Source of the DNA: Alienimonas sp043951915
GTDB taxonomy: Bacteria > Planctomycetota > Planctomycetia > Planctomycetales > Planctomycetaceae
Length of the DNA: 64,000 bases
NCBI RefSeq assembly: GCF_043951915.1
Contig: NZ_JBINJD010000007.1
Location: 1-64,000, forward strand
Reading direction: 5' to 3'
The position numbers and the translations under genes are program-made. The notes under the pieces are model-generated. The model searched no databases. It was not told where the DNA came from and saw only the letters and a list, made by a program, of their open reading frames with translations. This document shows positions 8,546 through 17,055 of this stretch, one piece after another; the stretch's first letter is position 1; each line of letters begins with the position of its first letter.

Positions 8546-11191
8546 CTACAGAGTTCCCATGCCGACGGGCGTAGGTTCGCTTCTCAACTTGACCCGTTCG
8601 AGGATTCGGTCCGCCATCTCGACGTGCAGATCGACGCCCGTGCCGACCGCGACGTCGAGCGTCACCGCCAGCCCGTACCGAACCGCCCCCGAGAATCTCC
8701 CCGCCGCTTCTCTGCAGTGAACGTGGAAGTCGGCCTCGTCGGCGACGGCGAACGGCCGGTGGTGCTCCCAGACGGCGTGCTCTACGGTCCCCCGCTGCGA
8801 CGCCTTCTGGTTCAGGCTCGTCCGCTTCACGTCGAGCGGGTCCTCTTCACAGTCCCGGTCGCCCGGCCGGGTCATCCAAAGGTGCGCCTGCCGGTAAGCT
8901 CGGTGTCGGACGTTGATCGGGCTGTTCCACGCCAGCGTCGCCGTCACCCGCCGCTTAATATTCGACGCGGCGGGGATGGATGCGGGCAGCGGCAACTTAT
9001 AAGCGTGGGCCTCCCCGCCCTTCAGCACCCCCGTGGCGACCGCGGTGACGCGAGACGGGGTGTTGAACAGGACCTTCTCGGGATCGACAAGCCCGTAACC
9101 GAGGAACCGGCTGAACATGTCCTGCTTCAAGAAGTAGGACACCTTTTTATCCTTCGTGCTGACGAACTCCTCGAACTCCTCCATGAGCGTCTCGGTCATC
9201 CCGCCCCACGACGCCCCGTGGACGAGCAGGGCCTTGAGCAACACGGCGACGCCCTCGGGGGAGATCGATCGCGTGTCGCCCGTGCGGGTGCCGATCTCGA
9301 CGACACGTACGGCGGCGAGCCCGGCCAGACGCGAGGCTAACGCCGCCGCGTTACTCGACCCGCGGGTGTGGATCGCGTGCCCGGAACCCTTCCCGGGCGG
9401 CGGCGGGGCCGCGGTCAGCTGTCCCGGGGGGCGGGTGTAGTTGCTTGAGACGAGCCGGGTGACCCCGTCCGGCGCGGTGCCGTAATCGCGGTCGTACATC
9501 ACCCGGCCGCCGGGCATCAGGATCTCGGGTTTCACCATCCGGCCGAAACCGGTCGCGACGGACGCCTGCGGGCTCGGGAGGGCCGCCCCCTCGAACAGAT
9601 CGAACCGCCGCCGGTCGTGCTCCGAAAGCGTCGAGGCGTCGCTGTGGTGCGACCCGACCGTGAGCGCGTTGATCGCCTCGGCCGGCGCGAGGGGTCGCCG
9701 GTGCCGGCGGACGTCCCACAGCGCCCGCAGCACGGCCCGCCGGCGTTTCGCGACGTCAGCCGCCTCCCAGTCCTTCGGCGACATCGCGACGTCGATCTTC
9801 TCTGGGTGGTTGCCCACGCTGACGACGAACAGCAGGTCGTATTTCCGGGCCAGCCAGTCGAGCAGGCGGGCGAGGGGGCTCATCTCCCACAGGAACGGGC
9901 GGTCCTCGTCCCCCAGCGACAGGTTGACGACCTTCACCGACGGGGCGACCGGCTCCGGCCCGTCCTTCATACGGACGACGGCCCGGTGGATCAGGTCGAC
10001 GATCAACTCGTCAGGCGGGAACTGCTCGGCGAGACCGCTCGGCGTACTCGCCGGCTGGGGCAGGAGGACCGGCCGGACGTACAGCTTCGACGGGAGCGGC
10101 TCCCCCCGGTCGTTGAGGTCGCCGTGGACGATCAGGGACGCCATCGCCGTGGCGTGGCTGCGGTGACGCACCTCGACCTCCGACTGCCAATCGTCCGGGT
10201 CGTCGAGGACGATCCGCTCGTGCAACGCGTCGTGGGCCTGCATCGGCACGCCGTCGAGCAATGCGACGACGGGCGGCGCGTCCGGCAGCGGTTCACCGGC
10301 GGCCTCCTGAACCGGGTCGGGCGGCTGCGCGTCCCCGTCGTCGGCGGGCACGGCGAACGACGTCTGCGGCCTCGGCCGGAAGAACATGACGCCCTCGCAC
10401 CGCAACATGGCGGTGTGGGTGTCGTCCTCGATCCCGTCCAGCAGTTCGCGGATGCCGTCGGCCGGCAGTTCCGCGAGAAGCCCGTGGTAACGGATCGCGG
10501 GCAGCACCGACCTCGTGACAATTTTCCCCCCGGCCTCCCTCACCAGCACCCGGGTCGCGGTCTCCGCGGCGGCCTGCCGCTCCGGCCGATCGTGAAACCA
10601 TAACTCGATCTCGAACCGGGCGGCGTCCCGCCGCTCCTCAAGATCCGCGCGCCATGCCTCGACGACGCGGTTGTCCGCCAGGCGGTCCTTCACCTCCCAC
10701 CGCCGGACGTCCTTCAGGAACTCGAACACGTCCTTGAACCGCCCCAGCCCGTGCGGCACCGCCCCCGTCGCCTTCCAGCTCCGCCATAGCCCCAGCACCG
10801 TTTCGATTGCCGCCTGCGTCGCCGATACGCCGTATATGCGGACGGGGATCGATTCGCCCGGCTTCTTTTCGACCGCGAACCCGTCCGCGGGCGGCGCCTC
10901 GTCCACGTCGATGTCGGCCAGCCAGTACAGCTCCTCCACCTCCCTGGCGGCCATCGCGAAATCGGCCACCTTATCGCCGTAGGTCTCGAACACCACGACC
11001 TGCTCGACCGCCACCCCGGACGGGTCGAGCGTCGCCCCCGTGAACCCGGACAGCAGCGCCTCCATGCGGGCGTCCAGCCGGCTCACCTGCGCGTCCCGGC
11101 CCGGCGGGACGACCTTCGGGCGGGGGCGCTGACGCTTCGCCCTCTCGATCGGGTCGGGGTCGGGGAACTGCAGGAGGGGGCGGTCGTCCAT
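8546..11191 (-). CDS. ietS: S8 (subtilisin-like) serine protease of an ietAS-like defence/toxin module
   Basis: 881 residues from the ATG at 11191 (MDDRPLLQF). The catalytic domain carries the Asp box VALLDGVPM (near residue 310), the His box RHRSHATAMASLIVHG (near 345) and the Ser box HTRGSSNAAALASRLA (near 611), in the D-H-S order of family S8. It has no signal peptide, a ~300-residue N-terminal region and a C-terminal extension, so it is cytosolic. The ATPase gene lies just upstream with its stop 21 bases before this start, so the pair is one transcription unit. AAA ATPase plus subtilase pairs are known as ietAS, first described as a plasmid toxin-antitoxin/incompatibility locus and later listed among anti-phage systems. 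Assignment rests on architecture and motifs only. Confidence 0.8.
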   Translation of the reverse strand: MDDRPLLQFPDPDPIERAKRQRPRPKVVPPGRDAQVSRLDARMEALLSGFTGATLDPSGVAVEQVVVFETYGDKVADFAMAAREVEELYWLADIDVDEAPPADGFAVEKKPGESIPVRIYGVSATQAAIETVLGLWRSWKATGAVPHGLGRFKDVFEFLKDVRRWEVKDRLADNRVVEAWRADLEERRDAARFEIELWFHDRPERQAAAETATRVLVREAGGKIVTRSVLPAIRYHGLLAELPADGIRELLDGIEDDTHTAMLRCEGVMFFRPRPQTSFAVPADDGDAQPPDPVQEAAGEPLPDAPPVVALLDGVPMQAHDALHERIVLDDPDDWQSEVEVRHRSHATAMASLIVHGDLNDRGEPLPSKLYVRPVLLPQPASTPSGLAEQFPPDELIVDLIHRAVVRMKDGPEPVAPSVKVVNLSLGDEDRPFLWEMSPLARLLDWLARKYDLLFVVSVGNHPEKIDVAMSPKDWEAADVAKRRRAVLRALWDVRRHRRPLAPAEAINALTVGSHHSDASTLSEHDRRRFDLFEGAALPSPQASVATGFGRMVKPEILMPGGRVMYDRDYGTAPDGVTRLVSSNYTRPPGQLTAAPPPPGKGSGHAIHTRGSSNAAALASRLAGLAAVRVVEIGTRTGDTRSISPEGVAVLLKALLVHGASWGGMTETLMEEFEEFVSTKDKKVSYFLKQDMFSRFLGYGLVDPEKVLFNTPSRVTAVATGVLKGGEAHAYKLPLPASIPAASNIKRRVTATLAWNSPINVRHRAYRQAHLWMTRPGDRDCEEDPLDVKRTSLNQKASQRGTVEHAVWEHHRPFAVADEADFHVHCREAAGRFSGAVRYGLAVTLDVAVGTGVDLHVEMADRILERVKLRSEPTPVGMGTL

Positions 11192-11212
11192 GGCGGCCAA
11201 GATAGCACCTGT

Positions 11213-12193
11213 TCAGGATGCCCGCGCCCTGCTGTCCCAGTCCCGCAAACGCTCCCGGACGATAGCCTTCACGTCGGCGTCCGGTTGGTTCAGGAGTGCC
11301 CTGCGGGCCACGTCCGTCACGAAATCCTCGAGCTCCGAGAAGCTGGCCCCGTCCAGTCTGCCGGCGAGCGCGCGGGGCGAGAGTCCCTCGGCTAGCCCCC
11401 GGGCACGCTTCGCCGCAGACAGGAACGCCTCCCGCTGGGCCCGCGTCGGGGCGGGCAGGTCGAGCCGGACCTGAAACCGCCGCCACACCGCCCGGTCGAG
11501 CAGGTCCGCGTGATTCGTCGCCGTGACCAGCAGAACGTGACTCGGCAGGTCGTCCAGCGCGAGCAGCAGGCTGTTGACGACCCGCTTGATCTCCCCCGCC
11601 TCCCGCGCGTCGCCCCGCTCCTTAGAGACGGCGTCGAACTCGTCGAAGAACAGCACGCACGCCCGCGTCCGGGCGGCGTCGAACAGGCGCCGCAGGCGGC
11701 CGGCGGTCTCCCCGAGGTAGCTCCCGATCAGCGCGTCGTACCGGACCCGCAGTAGGGGCGTGAGCAGGGCGTCCGCCAGCGCCTCGGCGACGCTCGTTTT
11801 GCCGTTCCCGGGCGGCCCCGCGAGCAGCACGCGGTGCCGGGGCTCCAGACCGTGTGCGCGGAGCAGCTCAACGCGGTGGTGCTCCTCGATGAGCTCGTCG
11901 CAGCTCCGCCGCAGGTCGGCGGTCAGCACGAGGTCGTCGAACCCGCGGCGCGGGGTGATTTCCTCGTACAGGTCGTCCGCGCCGTCGACCGCCCGCAGGC
12001 CGCCGGTCGGGATCAGCCCGTGCCCGCTCCGGGGGCGGGCCGACCGGAGGGCCGAGTCGAGTCGTTCCGCGAGAACGCCGTGATTCTTCGCCCGCTCCTC
12101 GGCGATGACGGCCTCCACCGCCCGACGAAAGCGTCCCTCATCCCCGGTGGTGCCGGCCCTTACCAGCGATAGCAACAGGTCGGATCGGGCCAT
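11213..12193 (-). CDS. ietA: AAA ATPase partner of the subtilase (ietAS-like)
   Basis: 326 residues from the ATG at 12193 (MARSDLLLSLVRAG). Earlier in-frame codons translate to low-complexity sequence and were rejected. Walker A is LLAGPPGNGKTSVAEAL (around residue 128), Walker B is CVLFFDEFDAVS (around 183), and sensor 1 is LLVTATNHADLLD. The C-terminal lid contains SELEDFVTDVARRAL. Size and single-AAA layout fit the ATPase of ietAS-type pairs, where it restrains or directs the protease. Unlike the plus-strand Ycf46-like ATPase 1.5 kb away, it has no long N-terminal domain. Confidence 0.8.
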   Translation of the reverse strand: MARSDLLLSLVRAGTTGDEGRFRRAVEAVIAEERAKNHGVLAERLDSALRSARPRSGHGLIPTGGLRAVDGADDLYEEITPRRGFDDLVLTADLRRSCDELIEEHHRVELLRAHGLEPRHRVLLAGPPGNGKTSVAEALADALLTPLLRVRYDALIGSYLGETAGRLRRLFDAARTRACVLFFDEFDAVSKERGDAREAGEIKRVVNSLLLALDDLPSHVLLVTATNHADLLDRAVWRRFQVRLDLPAPTRAQREAFLSAAKRARGLAEGLSPRALAGRLDGASFSELEDFVTDVARRALLNQPDADVKAIVRERLRDWDSRARAS

Positions 12194-12676
12194 CGACGGA
12201 GGGACAAGGCGGGCGGGGGAGGGCGGAACGGCGGGTGTCGGGGCCGGTATCGGCTGATCCGTTGGGGCGCTCCGGCTAATCCGTGCGCCAAGGGCAAAGT
12301 TTACCGGGTCGAGGCTGGGTGTACTTGGTGGAGCACAAGTGTACACGCGCCCCCTTGGGCCGCGTAGCGCGACATCCCGAGGCGTACTCCACCGCCCTCG
12401 GCGGGCGGCGGCTACTCGGCGCAAAGCGATCGAACACCTGAAGAGAAATTGCCGGAGGCGGCGAGTCCAGCCTGAGAAATGAACATCCCTGTGGGGCTGA
12501 GCATCGGCGGGGGGCGACCGGGGCATCTGCTCTGAGCTGCGTTGGCGAATCGCCCGGGAGGCCCAGACGGTCGCTCTTCGCACCTTGTCGTGAACTAAAC
12601 GGGTGGTCGAGACGCCGCACTGTTGGGCGACCCGCCGGCTTACGAGCCGGCCCCTCTCCCCCAGTCGGAAGACCCC
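12194..12676. other. Divergent intergenic region, ietAS-like operon versus Ycf46 cassette
   Basis: About 480 bases without a convincing gene. It must hold the promoter of the AAA/protease pair on the minus strand and the leader of the plus-strand cassette. GTGTAC occurs twice (12319-12324 and 12339-12344, the latter within the palindrome GTGTACAC). A GCCGGC-GCCGGC hairpin lies near 12633-12650, just ahead of the first cassette gene. Confidence 0.4.
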
Positions 12677-12994
12677 ATGCCCGACCCGCCGCCCGTAGCG
12701 GCCTCCCATCTACCCCTGACGCCCCTGACGGTCCCGCCGCTCGCCGCCGCCGGTTCCTCCGGCCCGTGGGCGAACGACCTGTTCCCCGCCGTCCTGCTGC
12801 TCGCCCTCGGGGCGGCTCTGGTGGCCCTGGGGGCGTGGATCGTTCAGCCCCCACCCCGCCCCCCGCGGCCGCCGGACAGGCCGCCGCGGGGCCGAGGGGG
12901 CCGCCGCCGCAACCGCGGCCGGCCGCCCGGCCCGACCTCGCAATACGCGAGCCCCCCGCCCGACCCGCTCCGCCGCCCGCTGCGGCTGCCGTAG
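12677..12994 (+). CDS. Small proline-rich single-span membrane protein
   Basis: 105 residues from the ATG at 12677, preceded by GGAAG. One hydrophobic segment (DLFPAVLLLALGAALVALGAW, about residues 36-57) is flanked by Pro-rich sequence before it and an Arg/Pro/Gly-rich basic tail after it. That predicts a single transmembrane helix with the basic tail in the cytoplasm. The family is not recognised. It is first in the Ycf46/DUF1257 cassette and carries one CCCCTGAC dimer inside its coding region (12713-12729). Its stop codon is at the loop/stem boundary of the hairpin that precedes the DUF1257 gene. Confidence 0.5.
   Translation: MPDPPPVAASHLPLTPLTVPPLAAAGSSGPWANDLFPAVLLLALGAALVALGAWIVQPPPRPPRPPDRPPRGRGGRRRNRGRPPGPTSQYASPPPDPLRRPLRLP
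12713..12729 (+). repeat. CCCCTGAC dimer motif, copy 2
   Basis: CCCCTGACGCCCCTGAC, one base different from copy 1 at the spacer, inside the small membrane-protein gene (encoding LTPLT). Confidence 0.65.
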
Positions 12995-13012
12995 CGGGCG
13001 GCGTTTCTCCCC
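12973..13012 (+). terminator. Hairpin over the stop codon, before the DUF1257 gene
   Basis: CCGCCCGCT (12973-12981) pairs with AGCGGGCGG (12993-13001) and is followed by CGTTTCTCCCC. It is the first of a series of intergenic hairpins in this cassette. Confidence 0.5.
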
Positions 13013-13041
13013 TCACCCGTACACGAAAGAGAGGTGGCCCC

Positions 13042-13443
13042 TTGAGCCACGTCGTCACGATCGAGACGAAGCTGAGAGACCCGGCGGCCCTGTCCGCCGC
13101 CTGCGTGAGGCTCAAGCTCCCCGAGCCGCAGCGCGAGACGGTGAAGTTCTTCGACGGCGGCGAGCACGCCGGCCTCGCCGTTCGCCCGCCGGGGTTCGTC
13201 TATCCCGTGCTGGTCCAGCCGGACGGGAACGTCCGCTGCGACACCTACGGCGGCCGCTGGGGCGACGACGCCTTCCTCGGCCGCCTGAAGCAGGCCTACG
13301 CGGTCGAGGCCGCCAAGCTGCAGGCGAAGGCACGCGGTCACCGCTGCACGGAGACCGCCCTGCCGGACGGCTCGGTGCGGCTGACCGTCACCGCCGGGGC
13401 CGCGGGTTTCGAAACCGGCAGCCAGTACGGGGGGCTCGCCTGA
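13042..13443 (+). CDS. DUF1257 (Ycf35-like) protein
   Basis: 133 residues, started at TTG 13042 because the DUF1257 family begins SHVVTIETKLRDPAAL and GAGAGG lies 7 bases upstream. The body shows the family pattern AACVRLKL, then a central FVYPVLVQPDGNVRCDTYGG and a helical KQAYAVEAAKLQAKARG. It resembles the cyanobacterial/plastid Ycf35 protein, whose function is unknown. Its stop overlaps the start of the DUF2997 gene by one base. Together with the Ycf46-like ATPase downstream it forms the recurrent Ycf35-Ycf46 pairing. Confidence 0.8.
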   Translation: MSHVVTIETKLRDPAALSAACVRLKLPEPQRETVKFFDGGEHAGLAVRPPGFVYPVLVQPDGNVRCDTYGGRWGDDAFLGRLKQAYAVEAAKLQAKARGHRCTETALPDGSVRLTVTAGAAGFETGSQYGGLA

Positions 13444-13637
13444 TGAACCCCCGCATCGAGATCACCGTCACGCCTGAGGGCGAGACCAGCGTCCAGACCA
13501 AGGGCTTCGCCGGTCCGGCCTGCAAAGCTGCCAGTCGACCGTACGAGGACGCCCTCGGCACCAAGAGCGCCGAGCGGCTCACCCCCGAGTACCACGCCAC
13601 CGAACCGGTCGCCCAGGCCGCCGAACAGCGGGCCTGA
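13443..13637 (+). CDS. DUF2997 small protein
   Basis: 64 residues. The start codon overlaps the stop of the DUF1257 gene (TGATG), so the two are translationally coupled. The pattern IEITVTPEGETSVQTKGFAGPAC, then an ALG and an E-x-x-PEYH tail, is the DUF2997 signature, usually found beside DUF1257. No biochemical role is known. It is immediately followed by an 8-bp stem-loop and T-rich run. Confidence 0.8.
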   Translation: MNPRIEITVTPEGETSVQTKGFAGPACKAASRPYEDALGTKSAERLTPEYHATEPVAQAAEQRA

Positions 13638-13664
13638 CGCCGAACGATCGGCGTCCGTTCTTTT
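13636..13664 (+). terminator. Hairpin before the Ycf46-like gene
   Basis: GACGCCGA (13636-13643) and TCGGCGTC (13648-13655) form a perfect 8-bp stem with a 4-base loop, then CGTTCTTTTCC. It overlaps the DUF2997 stop codon. The leader ACACGAAGGAG (13678-13688) follows before the next start. Confidence 0.6.
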
Positions 13665-13694
13665 CCAACCCTCACCCACACGAAGGAGACGCCG

Positions 13695-15260
13695 ATGCCG
13701 CGTCGACGGCGGGGCGGGCCCCCGCAAGAGCGATCCCGAAGCCCCGGTCGAGCTTCCCAGAACCCGACGGACGCTCCGCAGCCGGCGGATCTGACCGTCC
13801 GCCTGACCGAACTGGTCGCCGCCGCCTTCGCCGGCGTGCTGGTGACGAGCGACGAGCCGGAGGAAGTGCTCCGCGACCTCGCCCGCCTGTGCGGCGAACG
13901 CAAGTGGAACCTCGCCACCTGGACCGCCGACAGGGACGAAGAGGGCCCCGCCGACCCGCTCGCCGCCGTGAAGGCCCTGCCGGCCTCCGGCGACGGCGAG
14001 ACGCCCTCGCTGTTGGCGATGGTGCACGCGCACCGGTACTTTCAGTCCGCCGAACTGCTGGCGGCGATCCGGGCCACGTTGGCCGCGGGCAAGACCCGCC
14101 GCACCTGCTTGGTCCTGATCCAGCCGACGGCGGACCTGCCGCCGGAGCTGAAGCGGGACTTCGCGGTCCTCGAGCACCCGCTGCCCGGCCGGGAGGAGCT
14201 CGACGGCGTGGCGAAGGGCGTCGCCACGGAAGCCGGCGAACTGCCCGTGGAGATGTGGGCGGTGCTGGACGCCGCCGCGGGGCTGACCCGCTCGGAGGCG
14301 GAGAACGCTTTCGCCCTGTCGCTGGTCCGGCACGGCAAGCTGGACCCCGACCCGCTGTGGGAGCTGAAGGCGAAGCAGCTGACCGGCTCCGGGTCGCTGA
14401 CCCTCCACCGTAATGGTCCCGGCTTCGACTCCCTCGGCGGCCTGAACGCCCTCAAGGTCTTCTGCCGCTCCGCCCTGACCAACCGGCACCCGCACGCCGA
14501 GCCGAAGGGCGTCTTGCTCCTGGGTATGCCCGGAACCGGCAAATCGGCGTTCGCCAAGGCCCTCGGCAGCGAGGTCGGCCGGCCGACGCTGTCGCTGGAC
14601 GTCGGCGGCCTCATGGGTTCGCTCGTGGGCCAGTCGGAGGAGAACACGCGGCGGGCGTTGGCGACGGTGGAGGCGATGGCCCCCTGCGTACTGTTCGTCG
14701 ACGAGATCGAGAAGGCCCTCGCCGGCACGTCCGGCGGGCAGCACGACAGCGGCGTCGGCACGCGGATGCTCGGCACGCTGTTGAGTTGGCTGGCGGACCG
14801 CCCGCGGGGCGTGTTCGCCGTGGCGACCAGCAACGACGCCAGCCAGTTGCCGGCGGAACTGACCCGGTCCGGCCGGTTCGACGCGACGTTCTTTCTGGAC
14901 CTGCCCGCCGCCGAGGAGAGGTCTCTCATCTGGGACCGCTACCGGGCGGAGTACGGCATCGACGCCGGCGACCAGCCCGCCGACGACGAGGGCTGGACCG
15001 GGGCGGAGATCGAGTCCTGCTGCCGCCTCAGCGCCCTGCTGGGCGTGCCCTTGAAGCAAGCCGCGGCCTACGTCGTGCCGGTCAGCGAGAGCGGCCGGGA
15101 GCAGTTGTCGAAGCTGCGAAGCTGGGCCGACGGCCGCTGCCTGGACGCCGAGGGCGGGGGGCCGTACCGGCGTCGCGATCGCCAGCCGCAGGGCGATCAA
15201 GAGCGGCCCCGCCGCAACACGCAGCGGAAGCCGCCGGGCGAGAACTACTCGCTGAACTGA
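13695..15260 (+). CDS. Ycf46-like AAA+ ATPase
   Basis: 521 residues, ATG at 13695 preceded by ACACGAAGGAG. An N-terminal domain (to ~250) shares the Ycf46-type lead-in, including LLAMVHAHRYFQSAELLAAI and LVLIQPTADLPPELKRDFAVLEHPLP. The AAA core has the lead LGGLNALKVF, Walker A GVLLLGMPGTGKSAFAKALG (around 275), Walker B PCVLFVDEIEKAL (around 335), sensor 1 VFAVATSNDAS and an arginine-finger-like RSGRFDATFF. The tail is basic and low-complexity. Ycf46 homologues are conserved in cyanobacteria and plastids without an assigned mechanism; linkage to DUF1257 and DUF2997 is characteristic. It likely remodels a protein or DNA complex formed by the neighbouring gene products. Confidence 0.85.
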   Translation: MPRRRRGGPPQERSRSPGRASQNPTDAPQPADLTVRLTELVAAAFAGVLVTSDEPEEVLRDLARLCGERKWNLATWTADRDEEGPADPLAAVKALPASGDGETPSLLAMVHAHRYFQSAELLAAIRATLAAGKTRRTCLVLIQPTADLPPELKRDFAVLEHPLPGREELDGVAKGVATEAGELPVEMWAVLDAAAGLTRSEAENAFALSLVRHGKLDPDPLWELKAKQLTGSGSLTLHRNGPGFDSLGGLNALKVFCRSALTNRHPHAEPKGVLLLGMPGTGKSAFAKALGSEVGRPTLSLDVGGLMGSLVGQSEENTRRALATVEAMAPCVLFVDEIEKALAGTSGGQHDSGVGTRMLGTLLSWLADRPRGVFAVATSNDASQLPAELTRSGRFDATFFLDLPAAEERSLIWDRYRAEYGIDAGDQPADDEGWTGAEIESCCRLSALLGVPLKQAAAYVVPVSESGREQLSKLRSWADGRCLDAEGGGPYRRRDRQPQGDQERPRRNTQRKPPGENYSLN

Positions 15261-15290
15261 CCGCCGGTCCCGTCCGCAATCCCCTCTATC

Positions 15291-15320
15291 ACGCCCCGGC
15301 ATTTCGCCGGGGCGTTTTTC
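15291..15320 (+). terminator. Rho-independent terminator after the Ycf46-like gene
   Basis: Perfect 10-bp stem ACGCCCCGGC (15291-15300) / GCCGGGGCGT (15306-15315), 5-base loop, then a T-run. The next gene starts only 33 bases later, after ACACCCACAGGAG. Confidence 0.85.
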
Positions 15321-15352
15321 ATTTCCCACCCATTACACCCACAGGAGCCGCC

Positions 15353-16393
15353 ATGACGCTGCTGATCGGCCCGCCGCGACGCGGGCGAACCCAAGACGAC
15401 CCGGATCTGCCCGACGCCGAGACGGACCACGGGGCCGCGGAGGTCACCGTGCTGGACGAGGAGCGGGATCACCGCGAACAGGACCCCGCCGCACGGCTGC
15501 GGGAGGACGCCGCCGCGGTGCGGCTGCACGTGAGTTGGCCCGGACTCAGACGCACCCTCAGTGCCGAGCAAAAGGACGAGGCGGCGAGCCCGTTCGACGC
15601 CGAGAGCGGCAGCCTGTCCGCCAGCAAGAAGCTGCTGGACACCAAGCACCCGGCCCTGCGGGCCGCCGCCAAGGTGCGGCACGCCGCGGTCAGCCACTGG
15701 AAGTCGGCGAGCCTGCCGTACCCGGAGGCCGGCGTCCGCCTGCTGCCCCGCACCGACCTGCCGGCGTTCGAGCGGCGGATGACGGACCTGCAGGCCGAAC
15801 TGGCCGACGCCGCCGCGGAGGTCGACCGCTGCCGGGACGAACTGGTCTCCCGGGCCCGCCGCCGGCTGGGCGACCTGTTCGATCCGACCGACTACCCGCC
15901 CAGCCTCGCCCCGCTGTTCGGGCTGTCTTGGGACCTGCCGGCGGTGGAGCCCCCGGACTACCTCCGCCGGCTCAGCCCCCGTCTGTACCGGCAGGAGTGC
16001 GACCGGGTGCGGCAACGGTTTGAGCAGGCCGTGCAGTTGGCAGAGCAGGCCTTCGCCGCCGAACTGGCCCAGTTGGTCGAACACCTGCGGGAACGGCTCA
16101 CCGGCGGCGAGAACGGCGGGCCGCGGGTGTTCCGCGACAGCGCCGTCGAGAACCTCGCGGAGTTCTTCCAGCGGTTCCGGCGCCTGAACGTGAACAGCAG
16201 TCCGGAGCTGGACGCCGTGGTCGCCGAGGCGGAGGGCCTGATGCGGGGCGTGGACCCGGCTGACCTGCGGGCCAGCACCGGCGTCGGCTGGCTGCGGGAC
16301 CGCGTGCGGGAGGGGCTGTCAGGGGTGTCAGGGGCTCTGGACGAGTTGCTGACCGACGCCCCCCGCCGCCGCGTGCTGCGGAGCCCGCGATGA
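15353..16393 (+). CDS. Conserved coiled-coil protein of the Ycf46/DUF1257 cassette
   Basis: 346 residues, ATG at 15353 with ACAGGAG nine bases upstream. The sequence has a conserved-looking core: VRLHVSWPGLRRTLS, KKLLDTKHPALRAAAKVR, SHWKSASLPYPEAGVRLLP, then long Glu/Arg/Ala helices (about 140-260) predicted to form coiled coil, and a C-terminal FRDSAVENLAEFFQRF segment. I recognise no enzymatic motif. Its constant position next to the ATPase suggests a structural partner or substrate of that ATPase (inference). Near the 3' end it carries the CCCCTGAC dimer on the opposite strand. Its stop overlaps the next start (ATGA). Confidence 0.75.
   Translation: MTLLIGPPRRGRTQDDPDLPDAETDHGAAEVTVLDEERDHREQDPAARLREDAAAVRLHVSWPGLRRTLSAEQKDEAASPFDAESGSLSASKKLLDTKHPALRAAAKVRHAAVSHWKSASLPYPEAGVRLLPRTDLPAFERRMTDLQAELADAAAEVDRCRDELVSRARRRLGDLFDPTDYPPSLAPLFGLSWDLPAVEPPDYLRRLSPRLYRQECDRVRQRFEQAVQLAEQAFAAELAQLVEHLRERLTGGENGGPRVFRDSAVENLAEFFQRFRRLNVNSSPELDAVVAEAEGLMRGVDPADLRASTGVGWLRDRVREGLSGVSGALDELLTDAPRRRVLRSPR
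16318..16334 (-). repeat. CCCCTGAC dimer motif, copy 3
   Basis: On the minus strand this reads CCCCTGACACCCCTGAC, identical to copy 1. On the plus strand it encodes LSGVSGA in the coiled-coil gene, so the same DNA word is read in a different orientation from the other copies. Confidence 0.7.
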
Positions 16394-16650
16394 GCGGCGT
16401 CGTGCAGGAGTTGTTCGTCACCGCCGACGGCTCGGCTCGCGGTCTCTACGGCGAGCTGATTGACACGAACTCGATCGGCCGTTGTTCGATCGCCCGAGCC
16501 AGCCATGTGGAGCCGCATCCAGACGGCGGCTGGACCGCGGAGCTGTCCCCCAGCGGCGGGCCGGTCCTCGGGCCGTTCCCGCTGCGGAGCGACGCGTTGA
16601 CCGCGGAGGCCGACTGGCTGACCCGCAACCTGCTGAACGGGCCGGGCTGA
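16390..16650 (+). CDS. Small conserved cassette protein (86 aa)
   Basis: 86 residues starting with an ATGA overlap on the coiled-coil gene, so it is translationally coupled. Visible features are an N-terminal beta-like strand pair (VVQELFVTADGSARGLYGE), then RCSIARASHVEPHPDGGW and LSPSGGPVLGPFPLRSDALTAEADWL. This looks like a compact alpha/beta fold and I recall similar short proteins in planctomycete loci of this kind, but no function is known. A strong stem-loop follows the stop. Confidence 0.6.
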   Translation: MSGVVQELFVTADGSARGLYGELIDTNSIGRCSIARASHVEPHPDGGWTAELSPSGGPVLGPFPLRSDALTAEADWLTRNLLNGPG

Positions 16651-16684
16651 AACGCCCGGCGAGGACCCACTGCGACCGCCCCCG

Positions 16685-16727
16685 AAGCGGCGGATCGGCC
16701 CGGTGCCGGTCCGCCGCTTTCTCTTTC
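16685..16727 (+). terminator. Hairpin between small cassette genes
   Basis: AAGCGGCGGA (16685-16694) pairs with TCCGCCGCTT (16710-16719), followed by TCTCTTTCC. The leader ATCACGAACAGGAG precedes the next ATG. Confidence 0.7.
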
Positions 16728-16760
16728 CCCACCTCCAACCATCACGAACAGGAGCACGTT

Positions 16761-16967
16761 ATGCCCCAACACGAACTGAACCGGCGGATCGCCGCGGCGA
16801 CCGGCGAGAGCGTCGGCGCCATCGCCCGGATGGGCTTTCAGCTGGACGGCCCGCCGAGCTTCACGCACCTCGACGACGACCTCGGCCCCATCGACTGGGA
16901 CGCCGAGCAGGCCGCTCGCCGCAGCGACCCCGCCCGGTGCGGACGCGGACGCGTCGCCTTCCACTGA
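16761..16967 (+). CDS. Small conserved cassette protein (68 aa)
   Basis: 68 residues from the ATG at 16761 with ACAGGAG upstream. It begins HELNRRIAAATGESVGAIARMGF, a helix-turn-like segment, and contains an acidic LDDDLGPIDWD. I know similar short ORFs (same opening, then D-W-D) from planctomycete accessory regions, function unknown. The helical N-terminus could bind DNA or a partner, but this is speculation. The gene is bracketed by two hairpins. Confidence 0.6.
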   Translation: MPQHELNRRIAAATGESVGAIARMGFQLDGPPSFTHLDDDLGPIDWDAEQAARRSDPARCGRGRVAFH

Positions 16968-16987
16968 ACCGAAGGCGGCTTCCTGAG

Positions 16988-17020
16988 CGGCGGCGGGTTC
17001 GTCCCCGCCGCCGGCCTTTT
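16988..17020 (+). terminator. Terminator before the clamp-like gene
   Basis: CGGCGGCGGG (16988-16997) / CCCGCCGCCG (17004-17013) stem with a short loop, followed by GCCTTTTCC. Confidence 0.75.
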
Positions 17021-17055
17021 CCTTCATCCCCTGCACCCGAACACGAGAGGGCCGC

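Noticed and set aside
11213..12709. Longer 498-codon start for the ietA-like ATPase
   Set aside because: The first 172 codons translate to Arg/Ser/Pro-rich sequence with no domain. The ATG at 12193 gives a compact AAA protein of the expected length.
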